64,000 nucleotides of DNA from Lethocerus indicus. Lineage: Eukaryota; Arthropoda; Insecta; Hemiptera; Belostomatidae. The notes below the pieces were generated by a model. That model saw only the letters and a program-made list of their open reading frames with translations. It did not search any database and was not told where the DNA came from. The first letter of the stretch is position 1, and each line of letters starts with the position of its first letter. The DNA is taken from positions 7,172,604 through 7,236,603 of the forward strand of contig JACDQD010000011.1 in assembly GCA_019843655.1 (NCBI GenBank), read 5' to 3'. Of the stretch, positions 35,271-48,261 are shown in pieces. Both the position numbers and the translations under genes were made by a program.

Positions 35271-35790
35271 AATAATGGAAATTATTCCCGTCCAAAGGGC
35301 AATTGAAATTCGAATATCTCGAAAACCTTCCCTGGAAAATAATCCAAAAATATTATTCCATTTTATTGAATTGAGGAGTCAAGGGGGGGTGGCGCTAAAT
35401 TTTCGGGCGTTCTCCGCATATTTGTTCCGCCGGTTACGGCCGAATAAACGGGCGGTCGGTTTTTTAGTGGCTCTCCAGAAAAGGCGTAAAAGTGTTCGAT
35501 ATCGGGCTGTTCGATCGCTTTTACGAGCCGGTTTAATGTTAACGGCGGAGGACTAATACTTGAGGGGGGAAAGGGGGAGGAGGCGGCCTCAGAGTCTAGC
35601 AAAGTTCGAAAACAAGGCAGTGAGCAGAAGTGTAGGGGCCTCAGGCAGGCAGGCGGGCAGGCCGGAAAACCGACTGGCATTTTTAGCGTAACGGTACTCC
35701 GTTGCAGCGTTTCTCCTGTCGCGGGGGGTCGCCGATAAATTGCGGTTCGTTAACCGCCGAAGCTCGGGAAAAGAGGCTCGTTACAGCGCC
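35271..35790. other. GC-rich islet
   Basis: Overlapping plus (93 codons) and minus (105 codons) frames occupy the same DNA and neither has a recognisable domain. The text includes GCCGGTTACGGCCGAATAAA, a GGGGGGAAAGGGGGAGGAGG purine tract and GGCAGGCAGGCGGGCAGGCC. No splice structure is convincing. Confidence 0.4.
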
Positions 35791-37900
35791 GATAAAACTG
35801 AGCGGCTCTAGAAAACAAACGCGCTTCAATTCTAACTGTAAAATGTAACAGTAACGTACCTTGACAATTTCAACTGAAATATCGCCCCTTGTCACGGTAA
35901 ACTTGAAAAATAAAATTACAGAGGACGTTAATTAGAATATATGAATTGGGAAAGTGTATGATAATCACTTGTGCCTATTTAGTCTACGTAGCGAGGATAT
36001 GGCGGTATGCTACCGGTTATTGTTATACCTTACAAAAAAATGAAATAAATAATTCGAAGTTTTCAAATTATTATTATTATTAGCTTAAATTAGATTTTGC
36101 GATTTCTACATACTAGTAATCATAGTTGCAGTGCTAGTTCCTGACTCCAACAAACAAAGGGAAATACTTAAACCAGTTTATTTCATCTTATAACGATCAT
36201 TAACTCTTTACATAATTAAGCGTTCGAAAAATGCCCGACGAGAGAAGCTAGAAATGCACTGGGAGCCTTCGCTCGGCGCCGAACTGGTTTTTATGAAACC
36301 AGAATCGAGAGTGGAACCGAAAATGGACGTTTTTTAACGCCCGTGTATTCGATTCCCCTTGTCATCGGGGCACTTACCTCCCTCCCCTGTTAATAATCCG
36401 TTAATTATAAATAAAACCTATTGCCAATAATATACAGGAGGAGTGCAATGTTCTTATGTCGATTTCGAAATAAAACGCGGTTAAGAGGATTTGCTTGTCT
36501 GCATTGAAAAAGGATGAAATTGTGCCCACTGGCTGGAGCGGATATCAGAAACGGAATAGAGGCGTTGGCTTCTGCTTCTTGGGCATAATGACATAATGGA
36601 CTTGACCTGATTTGCTCTTTTATTCGTTGTGCCGGTCATCATTCGTTGAAATGTAACAGCGGGAAGACCTTATACCAAGTCGCGATTTTGACCCTTCAGG
36701 GGCACAAAGGTTTGCAGTATAATACACTAAGTCTATACAATAGTCTACTAATAAACATAAGTTTAGACAATGTTGCAGCCTTAGTCTGCAAACGTAAGGA
36801 CTTATAAATAAATGGATTTAAAGGATTCTTTTTATTTAATGTTTAAGCATTAATTTCTTAACTGGCTGCCAGGTATGTTCGGAACAATAATTGGGGTATA
36901 AATCCTTAAGTCTTTGTGGGCAAGTGTGGAGCGCAGAAAATAAATGGCCACTTTATTTATGATTCTATATTTCATTTCTTGTATTTTTACTAATATTCCA
37001 TATTAGTATTGTAGTCATTCCGAGGTGCCAAATATGGGATATTCGCTAATATTCCACTGCTATACATACAGATTATACAGAGAGCTTCTTATGAACAGCT
37101 TCAAGATAGAAAAGCGGTTACAATAGTTTTTATTGGATTCAAACTTATATAGAAGTGGCCAGATGGTTCTTCAGATTCTTTATTAATATTCAATATTGGT
37201 GCTGCAACCATTATGTGGGCTTGGGCGCTGTGTGTATGGCAGGAGAGTGTTATACAACTTAAAGAAAAGGAATTGAACCGATTACAGTATCCATTGTTGC
37301 ATGTCATAAGTGGAAGGACATGTTGGTTCATATAAAAACTAGGCGTGGACTCAGAATTTACTTCAGCCTCTATAATATTCTACCACTGTACAAATGCCAG
37401 CACTCTCTGTTAATATCATATTTTATTATTATGATTAAACCTTAAAATAAAGTTTTAAAGTGAATTTAAAGTCAACTGAAACGTTGAAAATAAATACATA
37501 AACCACGGCAGTCATAACCTATGTTGTTCTGTGACATAAAGAAATTTCATGTTCTATCCGAGAATGGATACTGTTACTAGTTAGTCATTTGTCGGTCCTC
37601 GATGAGAGCGCATTATCTTGATTTGTAGTGATTTACTAGTTCATATTGGACGTAAACCCTAACGCCAGATGGTTATTTTTTTAATATTTTATATTGGTGA
37701 CTATTATTCAGGCTTGAACTTTACATATATAACATGTTTGGGACACAAGAACTGAGAGACATGAGACTTGGAACGTAAAAATGTTGGGGGCTTCGGTCGA
37801 ATTTCGTTCCACTCCGCGCTATGTATAGAATACCATCCATGCAGCTCCCCGTGCAGACCTCAGTTGAGGGAGTGGGGAGTACGACGTCTGCCCGTACCTG
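35791..37900. other. Non-coding stretch, nothing recognised
   Basis: This stretch has mixed composition with several AT-rich patches and no frame above 80 codons. It contains a small ATT repeat run at 36069-36081. No RNA gene, repeat pair or element end was seen. Confidence 0.4.
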
Positions 37901-37917
37901 TAAATCCGCAGGCTGCA

Positions 37918-38170
37918 GCCGAGAAAGAGAACGAGAAGCGTAAAGAGAGAGAGAGAGAGAGAGAGTGAGGACTGGAGGGGTGTGGAGTAGAGCGAAAGGG
38001 GGATAGTGGCGGAGGGGAGGCTACCAGATTCTAAATTGGCAATAAGCGTAGCAGAAAGAAAGAGAGGAGAAGGACAAGGATCGAAGATTGGAGAAGAGGA
38101 GAGAAGGAGGGAGAGAGAGAGAGGGATAAAGAGCGAGGCAGAGGAGGGAGAGAAAGAGAGTGAGTTGGTA
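37918..38170 (+). repeat. Purine-rich tract with GA microsatellite
   Basis: The plus strand is almost all purine for about 250 bp, with (GA)n at 37945-37965 and another short run near 38110-38124. It yields a serine/leucine-rich 129-codon minus frame that is low complexity. It resembles the tract at 21655-21900 in composition, not in sequence order. Confidence 0.85.
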
Positions 38171-38400
38171 ACGAGAGGAATGTGGGTTTGGCCCGAGGGT
38201 AAGTGCAACCTTCAGGTAAGGCGTTCACCCTGCTGGCTCAAGGACAAGCGGCCAAGTCCTTCTCTCCTCTTCACAGTCAGGCCACAACAGTTAGACAAAA
38301 TTATTTAACGCCGGGGCCCCGACTAACACCCGGATTCAATACTCTGAGAACTACTTCAGAATAACAGAGAATTACACTATTTGCAAGCGCGTACGCTTAT

Positions 38401-38420
38401 TGTATTGCAATTGCAATACA
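38401..38420. repeat. Perfect 20-bp palindrome
   Basis: TGTATTGCAATTGCAATACA equals its own reverse complement. The centre TTGCAATTGCAA resembles paired half sites for bZIP (C/EBP-like) dimers. That is only a motif resemblance, and no promoter is evident nearby. Confidence 0.85.
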
Positions 38421-40060
38421 TGAATTGGATGAATATGAAAGAAAAGAGAAGTTACGGCAGAAGTTAACACTGAATACATAATGCACATGCTTGACTACAA
38501 GTTGGCTACAAGGAGAATGCACTTGACGATGGTGAATCGTGGTTTATCATTATATTAAAAAAAGGATCTCTTTTGGGACTGTATCTATTGTCTACAGGAA
38601 GGTACGCGACGGTAAATTATTTTATATCAGCTATCAAGCCAACAGGATACGACTAAAAACAGGACGGATCAATGGAAAACCAGTTAAAAATAAGTTATGT
38701 AACGCCTACAGCAGCGTTGTAGCTGTATGTAACCTACGCAACCGTTCAACGTGTTTCAAAATGACTTGAGTCGGGGACTTGAGTTGGTCCCATATGTATT
38801 GTCCGCGTTGTTATTTAACAATAAGGTGTAGTTTACATACTGCAGTATGCACATATTTGATTATATATCTCGTAGACAGATGGAAACGCATTATTAATAA
38901 CCGACAACTCGTTTAAAATGCAGAAATGTTTTGATTCTTAGTGCACGAAGTACATTTTGAGCATTAGAAATTCCAATTCCTTTTCCACCAATGAAATGCC
39001 ATAAGATATCTTAAAAGGTTAACACATTCCCTTACTTACACTAAGTAGATATAACTCTATTATTACAAGAATGAGAGGTGCAATGAAACAACCTAAATCG
39101 TACAATGAGTTTATGTTTAAATAATTTATTTACTTCCTCTTTATCTCGTAAATATATGTAATGTTTAAAAATTGCTCAGTCATTATGATGTAGTATTCTC
39201 TATGGAGGTACACCTGCATAGAAAACAAAGCTGATTTCATGTTCAATAAATTTGGCCACAAAAATAAATGTCAGTTCACAGTAATTTTACGATTTACATT
39301 TATTACCGGTTGAATGCCGTGTTGAAATGCAGGCCGCAATTCTTTCCAAAGCGATCAACTGCAGTTCAAAAAGGTCATTCTTGCTGAATTTCGTTTCTGT
39401 ATATGAAACTGATGTTCGGATGTGAAATTTAGGTCCATATAACAGCTTAATTAATGAAATTGGCTGTATCAGGTCATTCATATTTAAAAGGCATATGAAA
39501 ATATTTTTACCACGATGACAAAGAAATGTTAGAACTGACTCTGTGCCTTAGCACAGATGATTTTTCCTTAATAGTTCTTTAACCCCACAAACCACCGGAC
39601 GTTTTTATTTCTCTAACTATAGGAGTACATTTTGAAATTATTTATTTATATTTATAAAACTATTTAGGCAGGCACTAAATTTTTATTGATATGGGAATTC
39701 AAAATTGTGGTGCCCAAAATTCTAAATTTTACATCACCAATAAGAACATTTCTAAAGCACTAAAATACACTGGCACAAGAATGACTATTGTCTGGACAAT
39801 GACTTGAGACAATCTAGACGAAAATAACTATGCAAAATATGTTCTAATATAATCTAAATCATGATACAGTACACGTGACATTACAAGTATGTGAAAAAAT
39901 AAAATATCTAAAGCACAAGTATATTTAGATTGTGGATTATTTTATACATCTAGCCAGGTACAGTATTCCTATTAGTAATTCATAATTTATTTATTTAATG
40001 AAAGGCTTGACTTGCAACATATTCTATTTTAGTGTAAGCCCAGATGACTATGCAACTAAG
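38421..40060. other. AT-rich non-coding stretch, nothing recognised
   Basis: The sequence is mainly AT-rich, with short frames (76 and 64 codons) lacking motifs. I see no repeat pair, RNA gene or microsatellite of note. Confidence 0.4.
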
Positions 40061-40370
40061 TAATCTAAATAATAGTGCCTCATTTAGCAATTAAATTCAT
40101 AGACACGCGTAATAATTACTGGAATGAAGCTATATGCTTCGTGTTAAATAAAATAGAAGCTGTTGTAATCGTCACGCATAGCTCGTCTTGTAAACTTCGT
40201 CGGGGCGAAGCTCCAGTCGGCCGACAGGCTCTCTTTTTAATGGCCCCTAGTTTATCGATCCGTTATTCGGCGGCGCTAATAAAGCCAGGAATGCAAGAAA
40301 AGCTCACTCGATGGGATATTCTCGGGCGACCGTAAAAATAATGAGAGGAGGTTGGTTCACTTGTGCGAGG

Positions 40371-40408
40371 ACAGGTACCTTGGCCCGAGGTAGTAGGTAG
40401 GTACCTGT
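40371..40408. repeat. 10-bp inverted repeat with 18-nt loop
   Basis: ACAGGTACCT at 40371-40380 and AGGTACCTGT at 40399-40408 are perfect complements. The loop contains CGAGGTAGTAGG, which superficially resembles the let-7 5' end, but the arm length and position do not fit a miRNA precursor. Confidence 0.7.
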
Positions 40409-40744
40409 CGCTCGAGGTCGAATCTCTTTAAGCACCCTTTAAAGGCCCCCTTATTCCTTTTGACGGCCGGCCATTCTTTAATCACTTCCAGTACACCAAC
40501 TATATAAAATCATTTTATCCTAAAAAATCCAAATTAGAAGTTCCACTGCCCGCAGTATAATATTTGATTTGAAATTCAAATTAGGACAAAAGAAAAAATA
40601 TTTGAATCGGGTAAATATGTAAAATTTGAAAGCGATTGTGTGCGCTGAAATTTCATTGGCCACTGATGAAAAATTCATTATTCACATTTCAAGGGAAGAT
40701 TAATCAAACAAAATTATGGAAATAGCTACATGGCAAATAATCCG

Positions 40745-41000
40745 TTATACCCGTATTTATAATGGATAATGGTTCTTCAAACAGCGGTACAAATGGCCGG
40801 CCATTCTTCAATCCCTTTGAAACATAACAAGTGACGTTTCACCGCGATCACTGCGGCACAGAAATTTCACAGTCGGCAGAAGCGAAATAAGGAATAAAAT
40901 TGCCCGAAAGTACTATCCGATAAATAATCGTACAGATCCAGTATTTATAATTGGACAACGATTCTACAACAGGTTGAAATTTCAATGGCCGGCCCAACAA
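40745..41000 (+). repeat. Diverged 188-bp-spaced repeat pair around GGCCGGCC
   Basis: GTATTTATAATGGATAATGG plus TTCTTCAAACAG (from 40753) resembles GTATTTATAATTGGACAACG plus ATTCTACAACAG (from 40941). Each is followed by AATGGCCGGCC (about 40792 and 40983). A third GGCCGGCCATTCTT(T/C)AATC lies at 40465-40483. The region up to 41170 is otherwise non-coding. It may be an old tandem duplication or a cluster of related binding sites. Confidence 0.5.
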
Positions 41001-41170
41001 CTAATTGCGAGGCGGTTCAACTGCATGCCATACCTTAAACAGGCTCCGAGGATTGCATGCCCAGTTGGCGGCATTTGCACTTGCACATTCGCGCTCTTAC
41101 AACTGAACTCCGGGGGTGAACAGAGCCGGAAACATTCGATTTCCTTCATTATATAATTGGATTGTATCAT

Positions 41171-44030
41171 TGCTCGGGCAATAATCGGACTCAGGTAGGC
41201 GATTGAGCTGGTTCAGCAGGATGTTCAAACAAAAATATTAATGAACAAATGTTTAATGAGCACGAAAAACTGAACAGACATTAGAACATACGGTTTCGGA
41301 ATGTTACAGAGCAAGAGTTAGTTTCAGGAAAGTGAAAAATCATAGGAACTAATAAAGGCCTTTTATAATTTATAATTATATTGTGTACAATGTAAACAGA
41401 ATAGCTAGTTCCCCATGATGCAAGAAAAATTATCAACGTATATAGAAAATATATTCTATATAAATAAAATCGAGATTATTTTCATACAATAGCAAAAGTT
41501 GCGCACTTTTTCATCAGGAATCCTAAGCGTGTTTTTCTAAATAGTTCTCTAACTACCGTTTTTACATTTCCCGAAGAATTTTTCGGAGAACAAAGACAAA
41601 GACCTTCCACCGTTTTTTTCGTTAACGACCGGAAGATCCGTCCAGACGCAATTCGATAGTCTCCCAGGCGGTTTAACGATAATAATGTTCATCTGGCCGG
41701 CCGCATTATAATAAGCGTTGGGCGAAGGACGCTCCAAATTTAAAAAAAAATAAATTCTTTCCCCGCGGGCAATTAACGCGGGATGGGCGGCGATAAAATC
41801 GCGATTAAACCAGTGGCCGATCCCTCATGATCGGTGGGGATTCAAACAATCGTTTGGCTGGTAATCGTCCGCTCGGTTTCCAATTGAGTATCCGAAGTTG
41901 GGCGCACCCTGCCGGACATCTTGGGCAATCTATTTGACTTCTATTTAGTACGCTATGTGTCTCATACTCTTTCTTCACGCTATCCATTTTCTTCCGTTCC
42001 TCTCTCTCTCTCTCTCTATTATATATTTAAAACGTATTTATTTATTAATAACAACAATATGTGATCTTCGACTACAGCCCTGCCAAGTGAGAATCGCGTT
42101 TTTGGTCCCTTAGAGCGCTCAACTTCGAGCCTAACGCTGTAAGGAACGCTCCCCCACTCCTTCACAGAGCGTTCATAATTTGAAAAATTCAGCAGTTATT
42201 TACGCATTCAGATCAGCAATATTGTTAGGCGATATAGGACAATTATGTTGCGGCATTATTTCATATACGACGCATGAATCGGTAAATAAAAAAAAATATT
42301 TTTTCAGATATTCGCCATTGTTCCAATACTGATGTTTTTGTCACTTGCTCGACGTGTCATCAAACATATGTGGCTTTGGTTTTAGTAGTTCTGTTTCCTT
42401 TATTAGATACGTCCAAACTAGTTTGAATAGATCGCTGAACGATATTGTTACAACTAATTGGGAATTTTTGTCATTCCGAATAGTGATAAAGCAGCATGAT
42501 ATTGCGTTCTTTGGCGGGGGGGGGGAGACTGAAATACGTTGTAACGGAATCTAATGAAAATTGGAATCAGCTTCTGGCAGCTGGTTATTTTGATTGAAAG
42601 CGTCCAATTGAAAACCAATATTAGCTGAGCGCCCTCTATCGGGCACGCCGCGCGTCCAAATTGGTACAAAATTTAATACTCTCTCCGATTCTGCTTTGCT
42701 ATCTCCAGCCCCTCCGCTCTGTCCGTTATTATCTGTCTATATTAATTGCAAATGGGACCGTGTTGGGGTTTATCTACCAGCCACCCATGGACCATAAGCC
42801 CTAATCTGATATAAATATCTTTGTGCTAGAACCAGGTTTCACTTTCGTTTCACAACCTTGTCCACTTTTATGAACAATCAGATTTCCTACTTTATAGACT
42901 TTTCATCGAGTAGGCGATTGCGCGCTTATCTTTTATTTCGAGTAGAGTTATGAAACAATAAAACTGTCTCCTATATTAACACAGTATATAATATAACGAA
43001 GTTTGAGGTAATATTTGGAAGCAATGTTGTACTAACATTTTTGGTTTGGTTTCATCTTTCGCACACATTTGTGTCCCTTGTTTTCTACCCATAGCGTATG
43101 CGTATTTAAGTCCCATCGGAAGGTCCAAGATGAATAAACACGGACAATGTTTTTGAATTCTCTTTTTATAAAAAGATATCCATAAAGTACAAGCATAATA
43201 GGGAGTGGAAAGAAGCAGTTGGAAAGGGCCGGAAGCCAGCATGGGTCAGCGGGCTATAAAACGCGAGACAGGTATATACCTAACTGTAAACTCTTTGTGT
43301 TTTCCTTGCACTGGCAAATAGAAGGGTTCACATTATGTTTATTTTTCTAAGAACCTTTCTTCCGGATAAAACCTATTCGCAGTTTATCCGGCGTCTGCCG
43401 AAACTGAAAACGCTTTCCAGGCAGCAATAAACCGGAGCCGGTATTTATGGCCAGTCCGACTACCCCTTATTCATTGTAATTCAAAAAGGGTGACGTACTT
43501 TTGTCAGTGGGCTCGGGAACAGTATACGGCCTATACCTAGGCAATAAACCTAAATTAACAATTTCATTTCGCGTATGGTATAGCAAATGGAATATTGAGT
43601 ACATGCTTACCTGCTTCATTGCACCTATCGTGCTCGCCGGGAACGGGAAGCCGTTACCCGATGTCAGGTATGTGGAGTTCATGGCGATTCAATTTCGGTA
43701 CCTAGTAGCGGCTATTAGAATCCGAACAGCATTATATTTTATTTCGTTTACCAGTCATTCCAAATTTTAGAAGGCCTTCACAGCAATCACCATTGTGTAA
43801 TACTGACGCAAACTAATCTACTTAAAGCCCTTCTCTTTCGCCAAGTTATCCAGCAATTACATTCTTGGCCTCCGATAATTTTCTATAGTGATCCTCTTTG
43901 GTACAGGCCAGTAATTACTCTTTCTTGCTTACTTTATTAATTTTTAAATTTTTTTTAACATAAAGTAATGAAAAATTAGTTTCCAACGACTGGGTTGTTC
44001 TCGATTCCTGCGATAATTCAGTGCCCTGGC
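41171..44030. other. Non-coding stretch with small inverted repeat and CT microsatellite
   Basis: A (CT)n run lies at 42001-42017 and a G run near 42516-42526. A CpG-rich patch lies at 41560-41960. CCGGATAAA/TTTATCCGG form a 9-bp inverted repeat at 43362-43391. Frames reach 89 codons without motifs. No gene was recognised. Confidence 0.4.
43362..43391. repeat. 9-bp perfect inverted repeat, 12-nt spacer
   Basis: CCGGATAAA (43362-43370) pairs with TTTATCCGG (43383-43391). This could be a hairpin or a dimeric protein site. No flanking gene is known. Confidence 0.7.
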
Positions 44031-44126
44031 GAGTGATCGAGGATGCAATACCAAAACGATAATCATTCCGATAAACCCAATTTTTCTTAGGAGCCGCACC
44101 CACTGTTTATTCATTCGCGAAGGTTA
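44031..44126 (+). repeat. Local diverged duplication, copy 1
   Basis: GAGTGATCGAGG, CCAATTTTTCTTAGG and CACCCACTGTTTATTCATTC followed by GCGAAGGTTA line up in order with 44612-44708. The spacing between copies is about 581 bp. The alignment is best over the last 60 bases. Confidence 0.5.
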
Positions 44127-44611
44127 TTTCAACCGAAGAAAGGGCCGAAATTATTTCATATTTGTATTCAACAGTGAACTTTTTGTATTGCATAATATAC
44201 TTTCGTTAATAATATTTTCTTTCAATGTTTAACAAGATTATCAGATAAGAGGGATAATTTAAAATATTTTTTTTGGGGGTCTGCAAGCGCTTTAGAATAA
44301 CTCTCGACATTTTATGCGTGCAGACAGTCAACGTGCGTCGCATTCTTAATCTTGAAGTACTTACGCATGACGAAGCACCCTGTCAACATAAGCACATCAG
44401 TGTTATCGTGGTGGTGGTTTTGGTTCCAGAAATAATATTTAAAATATTTTATAAGGTTTGACTTGTCTCTTGTGTCCACTGTCCGGCAATGATGTATTTG
44501 TTTGTGAATATAACGATATTTGTTATATATAACAACCCATTTTGGTCCAATTAGAATTCTGAAGATTTAAATTTTTCAAGTTGTTCCCGTCGATAAGAAC
44601 GCAATCCTGAA

Positions 44612-44708
44612 GAGTGATTCGGGGCGAAAAAGACGAGGTGCCAATCATACGAAAAATTCCGATTTTTCTCAGGTTTCGAACCCGCCGTTTATTAATTCGC
44701 AAAGGCTA
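44612..44708 (+). repeat. Local diverged duplication, copy 2
   Basis: GAGTGATTCGGGG, CCGATTTTTCTCAGG and AACCCGCCGTTTATTAATTC followed by GCAAAGGCTA are the counterparts of copy 1. A similar TTTATTAAT next to CpG-rich sequence recurs near 19485, so this may be one branch of an older family. The adjacent 44690-44960 is a CpG-rich islet with no recognised gene. Confidence 0.5.
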
Positions 44709-45449
44709 ACGGAGCAAAATCGAGAGGAAGGCGGGAAGGGGGAGGGAATAAGAGTAGGAGGGAAGCAAAAGAAGCCGAGTAACCGAGCTGGCTTCTAATA
44801 ATGGTAATGGCTCGAATTAATTCATCGCGCACGGATGAGAACCACCGCGGCGGGACCCGGACGGGTAAATGGCCACCGACGACTAAATTACCCACGATTT
44901 TTTTCTCACGTACAACCACCTCCTCCTTTGTTAATAAAAACGGCGGAGGCTCATGAATACGCTTAACGATTTAACAATTTTATACTCGTTATTGTTTCGT
45001 GTAACCTGTTTATAAAATCTAGCCGGCAAACGGCGGCGGTCGTTTATTAGGGCGAAATTTTGTATCATGACTTAAGCGATATTTCGCTTAACCGACAAGA
45101 ATGTCGGTGTGGAGTGTACATACTCGATAAATGAGAGCCTTATTATTCAGAAGTAACCGATTATTCCAGAATTAATTAAAATCCAGTCTTATCAGTTAAA
45201 AATTGGACGTAATTTTATTTCATTTGTGAAAACGTTTTGCTACTGTGGTTTTATTCATTAATGCCTGTTTAAGTCCTTCTAAGTCTTTCACGTTGTCCAG
45301 GATTCTTTTCATTCCTGTGCAATTATTATCTTTCAAATTAATCTTCAGTACACAAAAAAATATATTAATTAATGGTAAATTATTTCTCGAAGGATGATGA
45401 AATCAAGGACATTTCGTTACTGTTCGTCAGAATTAACAGTTTCATCTAA

Positions 45450-45970
45450 GCAATGGAAAGGTGCTCAGAATGTCCCGTAGAACTTACAGGGCTTGCATTA
45501 GTAGGAGACTTTAACGCCGTGCATAGTGAAACCGGCCCGAGTTGTGGGGCGGAGGGGGGTGGCAGCCCCCTAGCTATTTACCTTTCTGTGGGCGCGATTC
45601 AGGTAGAGGAGGGCCCCCTGGGCTACAAATGCGGCCCGACAATGGGCCCCGGGGCTTAACGGATATGGGGGGGGGGGTTTAACCGGTGAATAGATTTCTC
45701 TCTCCCTTCGGCGAAGAGAGAAAGATGGTCAATGTTCCTGCAATTCACCTTCGGGTCCTTAACCTTTTTCCGGTCTGCCGTCGGACTTCAGAAAAGTGTC
45801 CTGGGAGGTTTTACTCTTGAAAAATAAATCCGGATTTTTTGTCCCGAAACGTGATATAATATTTATTTCAAACGGCCGAAGGTTCCGCGGCCAGAACTTT
45901 TCGCTAATTTCTGGTGGTAGGGCAGAACATCGGTTAGCAGGGGTTGATCCCCTGCTAATCCGGGATTTTG
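45450..45970. other. GC-rich islet with strong hairpin
   Basis: The islet includes GGGCCCCCTGGGC, GGGCCCCGGGGC and a nine-G run near 45668. It ends with the hairpin at 45931-45963. Frames of 63-89 codons on both strands show no domain. Confidence 0.45.
45931..45963. repeat. Perfect 10-bp stem-loop extended by a bulged 3 bp
   Basis: TTAGCAGGGG, loop TTGAT and CCCCTGCTAA form a perfect stem. CGG before it and CCG after it extend pairing past a one-base bulge. It is too short for a standard miRNA precursor. A structural RNA or cruciform is possible. Confidence 0.75.
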
Positions 45971-48261
45971 CCTGTTTGGAAACCTGAAAAACTTTATGTA
46001 CATTTTTGTTTCTTTTTCTAAATTTCATTTTTCAGGTGTCCTCTAGTATACATACCTTAAGCACGCAGTTTCTCGAATGAAACTTTCTTGAATGCATTTA
46101 GTCTGCCGCAGCCCGTTAAATCTTAGTTTCGGGCACCTAAATCACATTTAATTACATTTATTTATTGCTTATATCATAACTAATTTAGAATTGTTTTCTT
46201 TTAGGTGATACCGGTAGCTGAATCGCATCTGTCGCTGTTGGGTAAGTAACTCTATGGTTATATTATTATTCGCTCATTTTATAACGTTGTCCGTAGATTA
46301 ACATTCCAAACTTTCAAAACACTCCACTGCCAGAACACTTGAGACACTTTAAAACACTTGTGTCAAAGAGGGGGGATACTTAGACTTAAGCAATATTCTA
46401 TGTCAACGGCATATAGAGGTCTAGGCTAGTTACAATCCTGTCTGTAAAAACTTGCAATATATTGTGTTCTTTTCGGCCAGTCTGTTTTTTGGGGATATCA
46501 TGAAGAAATACAGGAAATGAATAATTAGATAGTTGCTTAATTGTCTCCGTTCAATGTCCATAGTGGTGTCGATAGGGTGTCCTTAGTGGTAGTGTATACT
46601 GACTGCCTGTCTAGTTCCGCATAGATTTATTGGGTTCAGTCAGCTCTCAAAAAGGATTGCGGTGCGGTACCCGTGTATAGTAATTCGTTTATGGCTTTTC
46701 GGTCCGTTGCCCGATGAAGCTTGACTCGCTCGGATAGAGTGCATTCTCGGAGCAGGTCTAACGGTCCTCTCCCCTCGGTCGTACCTCATTGTTTTTAACG
46801 GGCTTTCAAACTCCACAATATCACACCCGACAAAACCCTTCCTTACATCCTCGCGCACGCTCATATACCTGTGTTAATTCAAATTTAAAATATTCGAGTG
46901 AAAAATAATTAATTGCGGAGCTTTCTTAGCGTTCAGTCGAAGATATCGCGTTTGATATTGGTAAAAAAACACATAATTTCTGAAATTAAAACATCAATAA
47001 ATGAACAAAGCTCTTCAGAAAACATTCAGAAAATCAAAAATGACAGTCGAGCAGACGAACGTGGAGCAAGAGAGTATATCCTGATACATCAATTACGTAA
47101 TTGTTCCCCCAATTATTCATTAGTGTATTCTGCCATTCAATCCTCGAGAAACGTTTATATTTCGCGTCATTAATTTAAGATCTACAGAAAATATGTCCCT
47201 CTGTCCGTCTCCGGATTCAGCCGAGTTGCCGCCTCGGTAAAAGTCGAACGGTCGGCAAATTGCGAAACAGGGCCAGGAACGGAAACATATCAAGGACCTT
47301 TTCGTGAAGGGAGATCATTGTAGACACCGCTCTATAGAGACATTTGTATAAAGTGCACGCGCAATTTAATGTCGCCTGCCATTTTAATGAAGAATAATTA
47401 ATTACACTAGGGTTCAATCATTTAGCGCGCCTATTTAACAACACCAGTCAATGTTACTTAATGTGGACAAATTATTGTTCGGAAATCGATCAATAGGGTC
47501 GGTCAATATTGCTTTTACTATCATTAGCTATAAACATGTGATTCTCTAATAGACGTTCCGATAGTAAGATTGGATATTCGATCATAATTGACTGCTATAC
47601 AAACTGATACAGAATTGGTCTGCCACTGGACTATATAAGTTATCTTCAAAATATACTACTCAAAATTTTCATTTCACAAAATAAGCTAATTGATATATAA
47701 TATAATTTTAAATGAGAGCCTATTGATTAGCCAGGGTTACAGTAGGAGTCAGCAACATTTTTTGTGTTCAGTAACGCATTCATATTAACACAGATTTAAA
47801 CTGAAAAAATACCCATTTTAAAACGTACTAAATACTGGAATAAATTAAAATCTTGGGCGAGTAGGTCAAATCATACGAATTCGTTCTGTGTTGCAAAATA
47901 TGACCTCCAGATATTGCCGGATTTACACAGTCTGGTGTCCTCGGTGGGGGCAAGATTTGTACTACCTTGCATACCTCCGTTCATTTGCCTGTGATATCTC
48001 ACATTACACTGAGGAAAATCATTTAAGACAGACTTTATTCTTGAGTATAAGGCTTTTGTCTTTTGTCCCAGGCTGTACACGTTTCTGGGCAACTCCTACC
48101 AGAAACCGGAAATCAGTTTTCTGCTTCCTGAAGAAAGTTATCAAGACGACGACAAGAAGCGTTTTCTTTTGTTAGGTACTCATTAAGTGCTATTACACTG
48201 AAACTGGACACTTCATAAGTTGATACAAACACGGGTCATTCGACTGTGGCATTCAATTCTC
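45971..48261. other. Non-coding stretch, nothing recognised
   Basis: The composition is mixed. Frames of up to 95 codons (47888-48175) overlap others on the opposite strand and lack motifs. I see no element ends. Confidence 0.4.

Noticed and set aside
37819..38208. 129-codon minus-strand frame
   Set aside because: Serine/leucine runs are translations of the GA tract.
40385..40402. let-7-like text CGAGGTAGTAGG
   Set aside because: The true let-7 5' end differs, the match lies in the loop of a short inverted repeat, and no long precursor hairpin is present.
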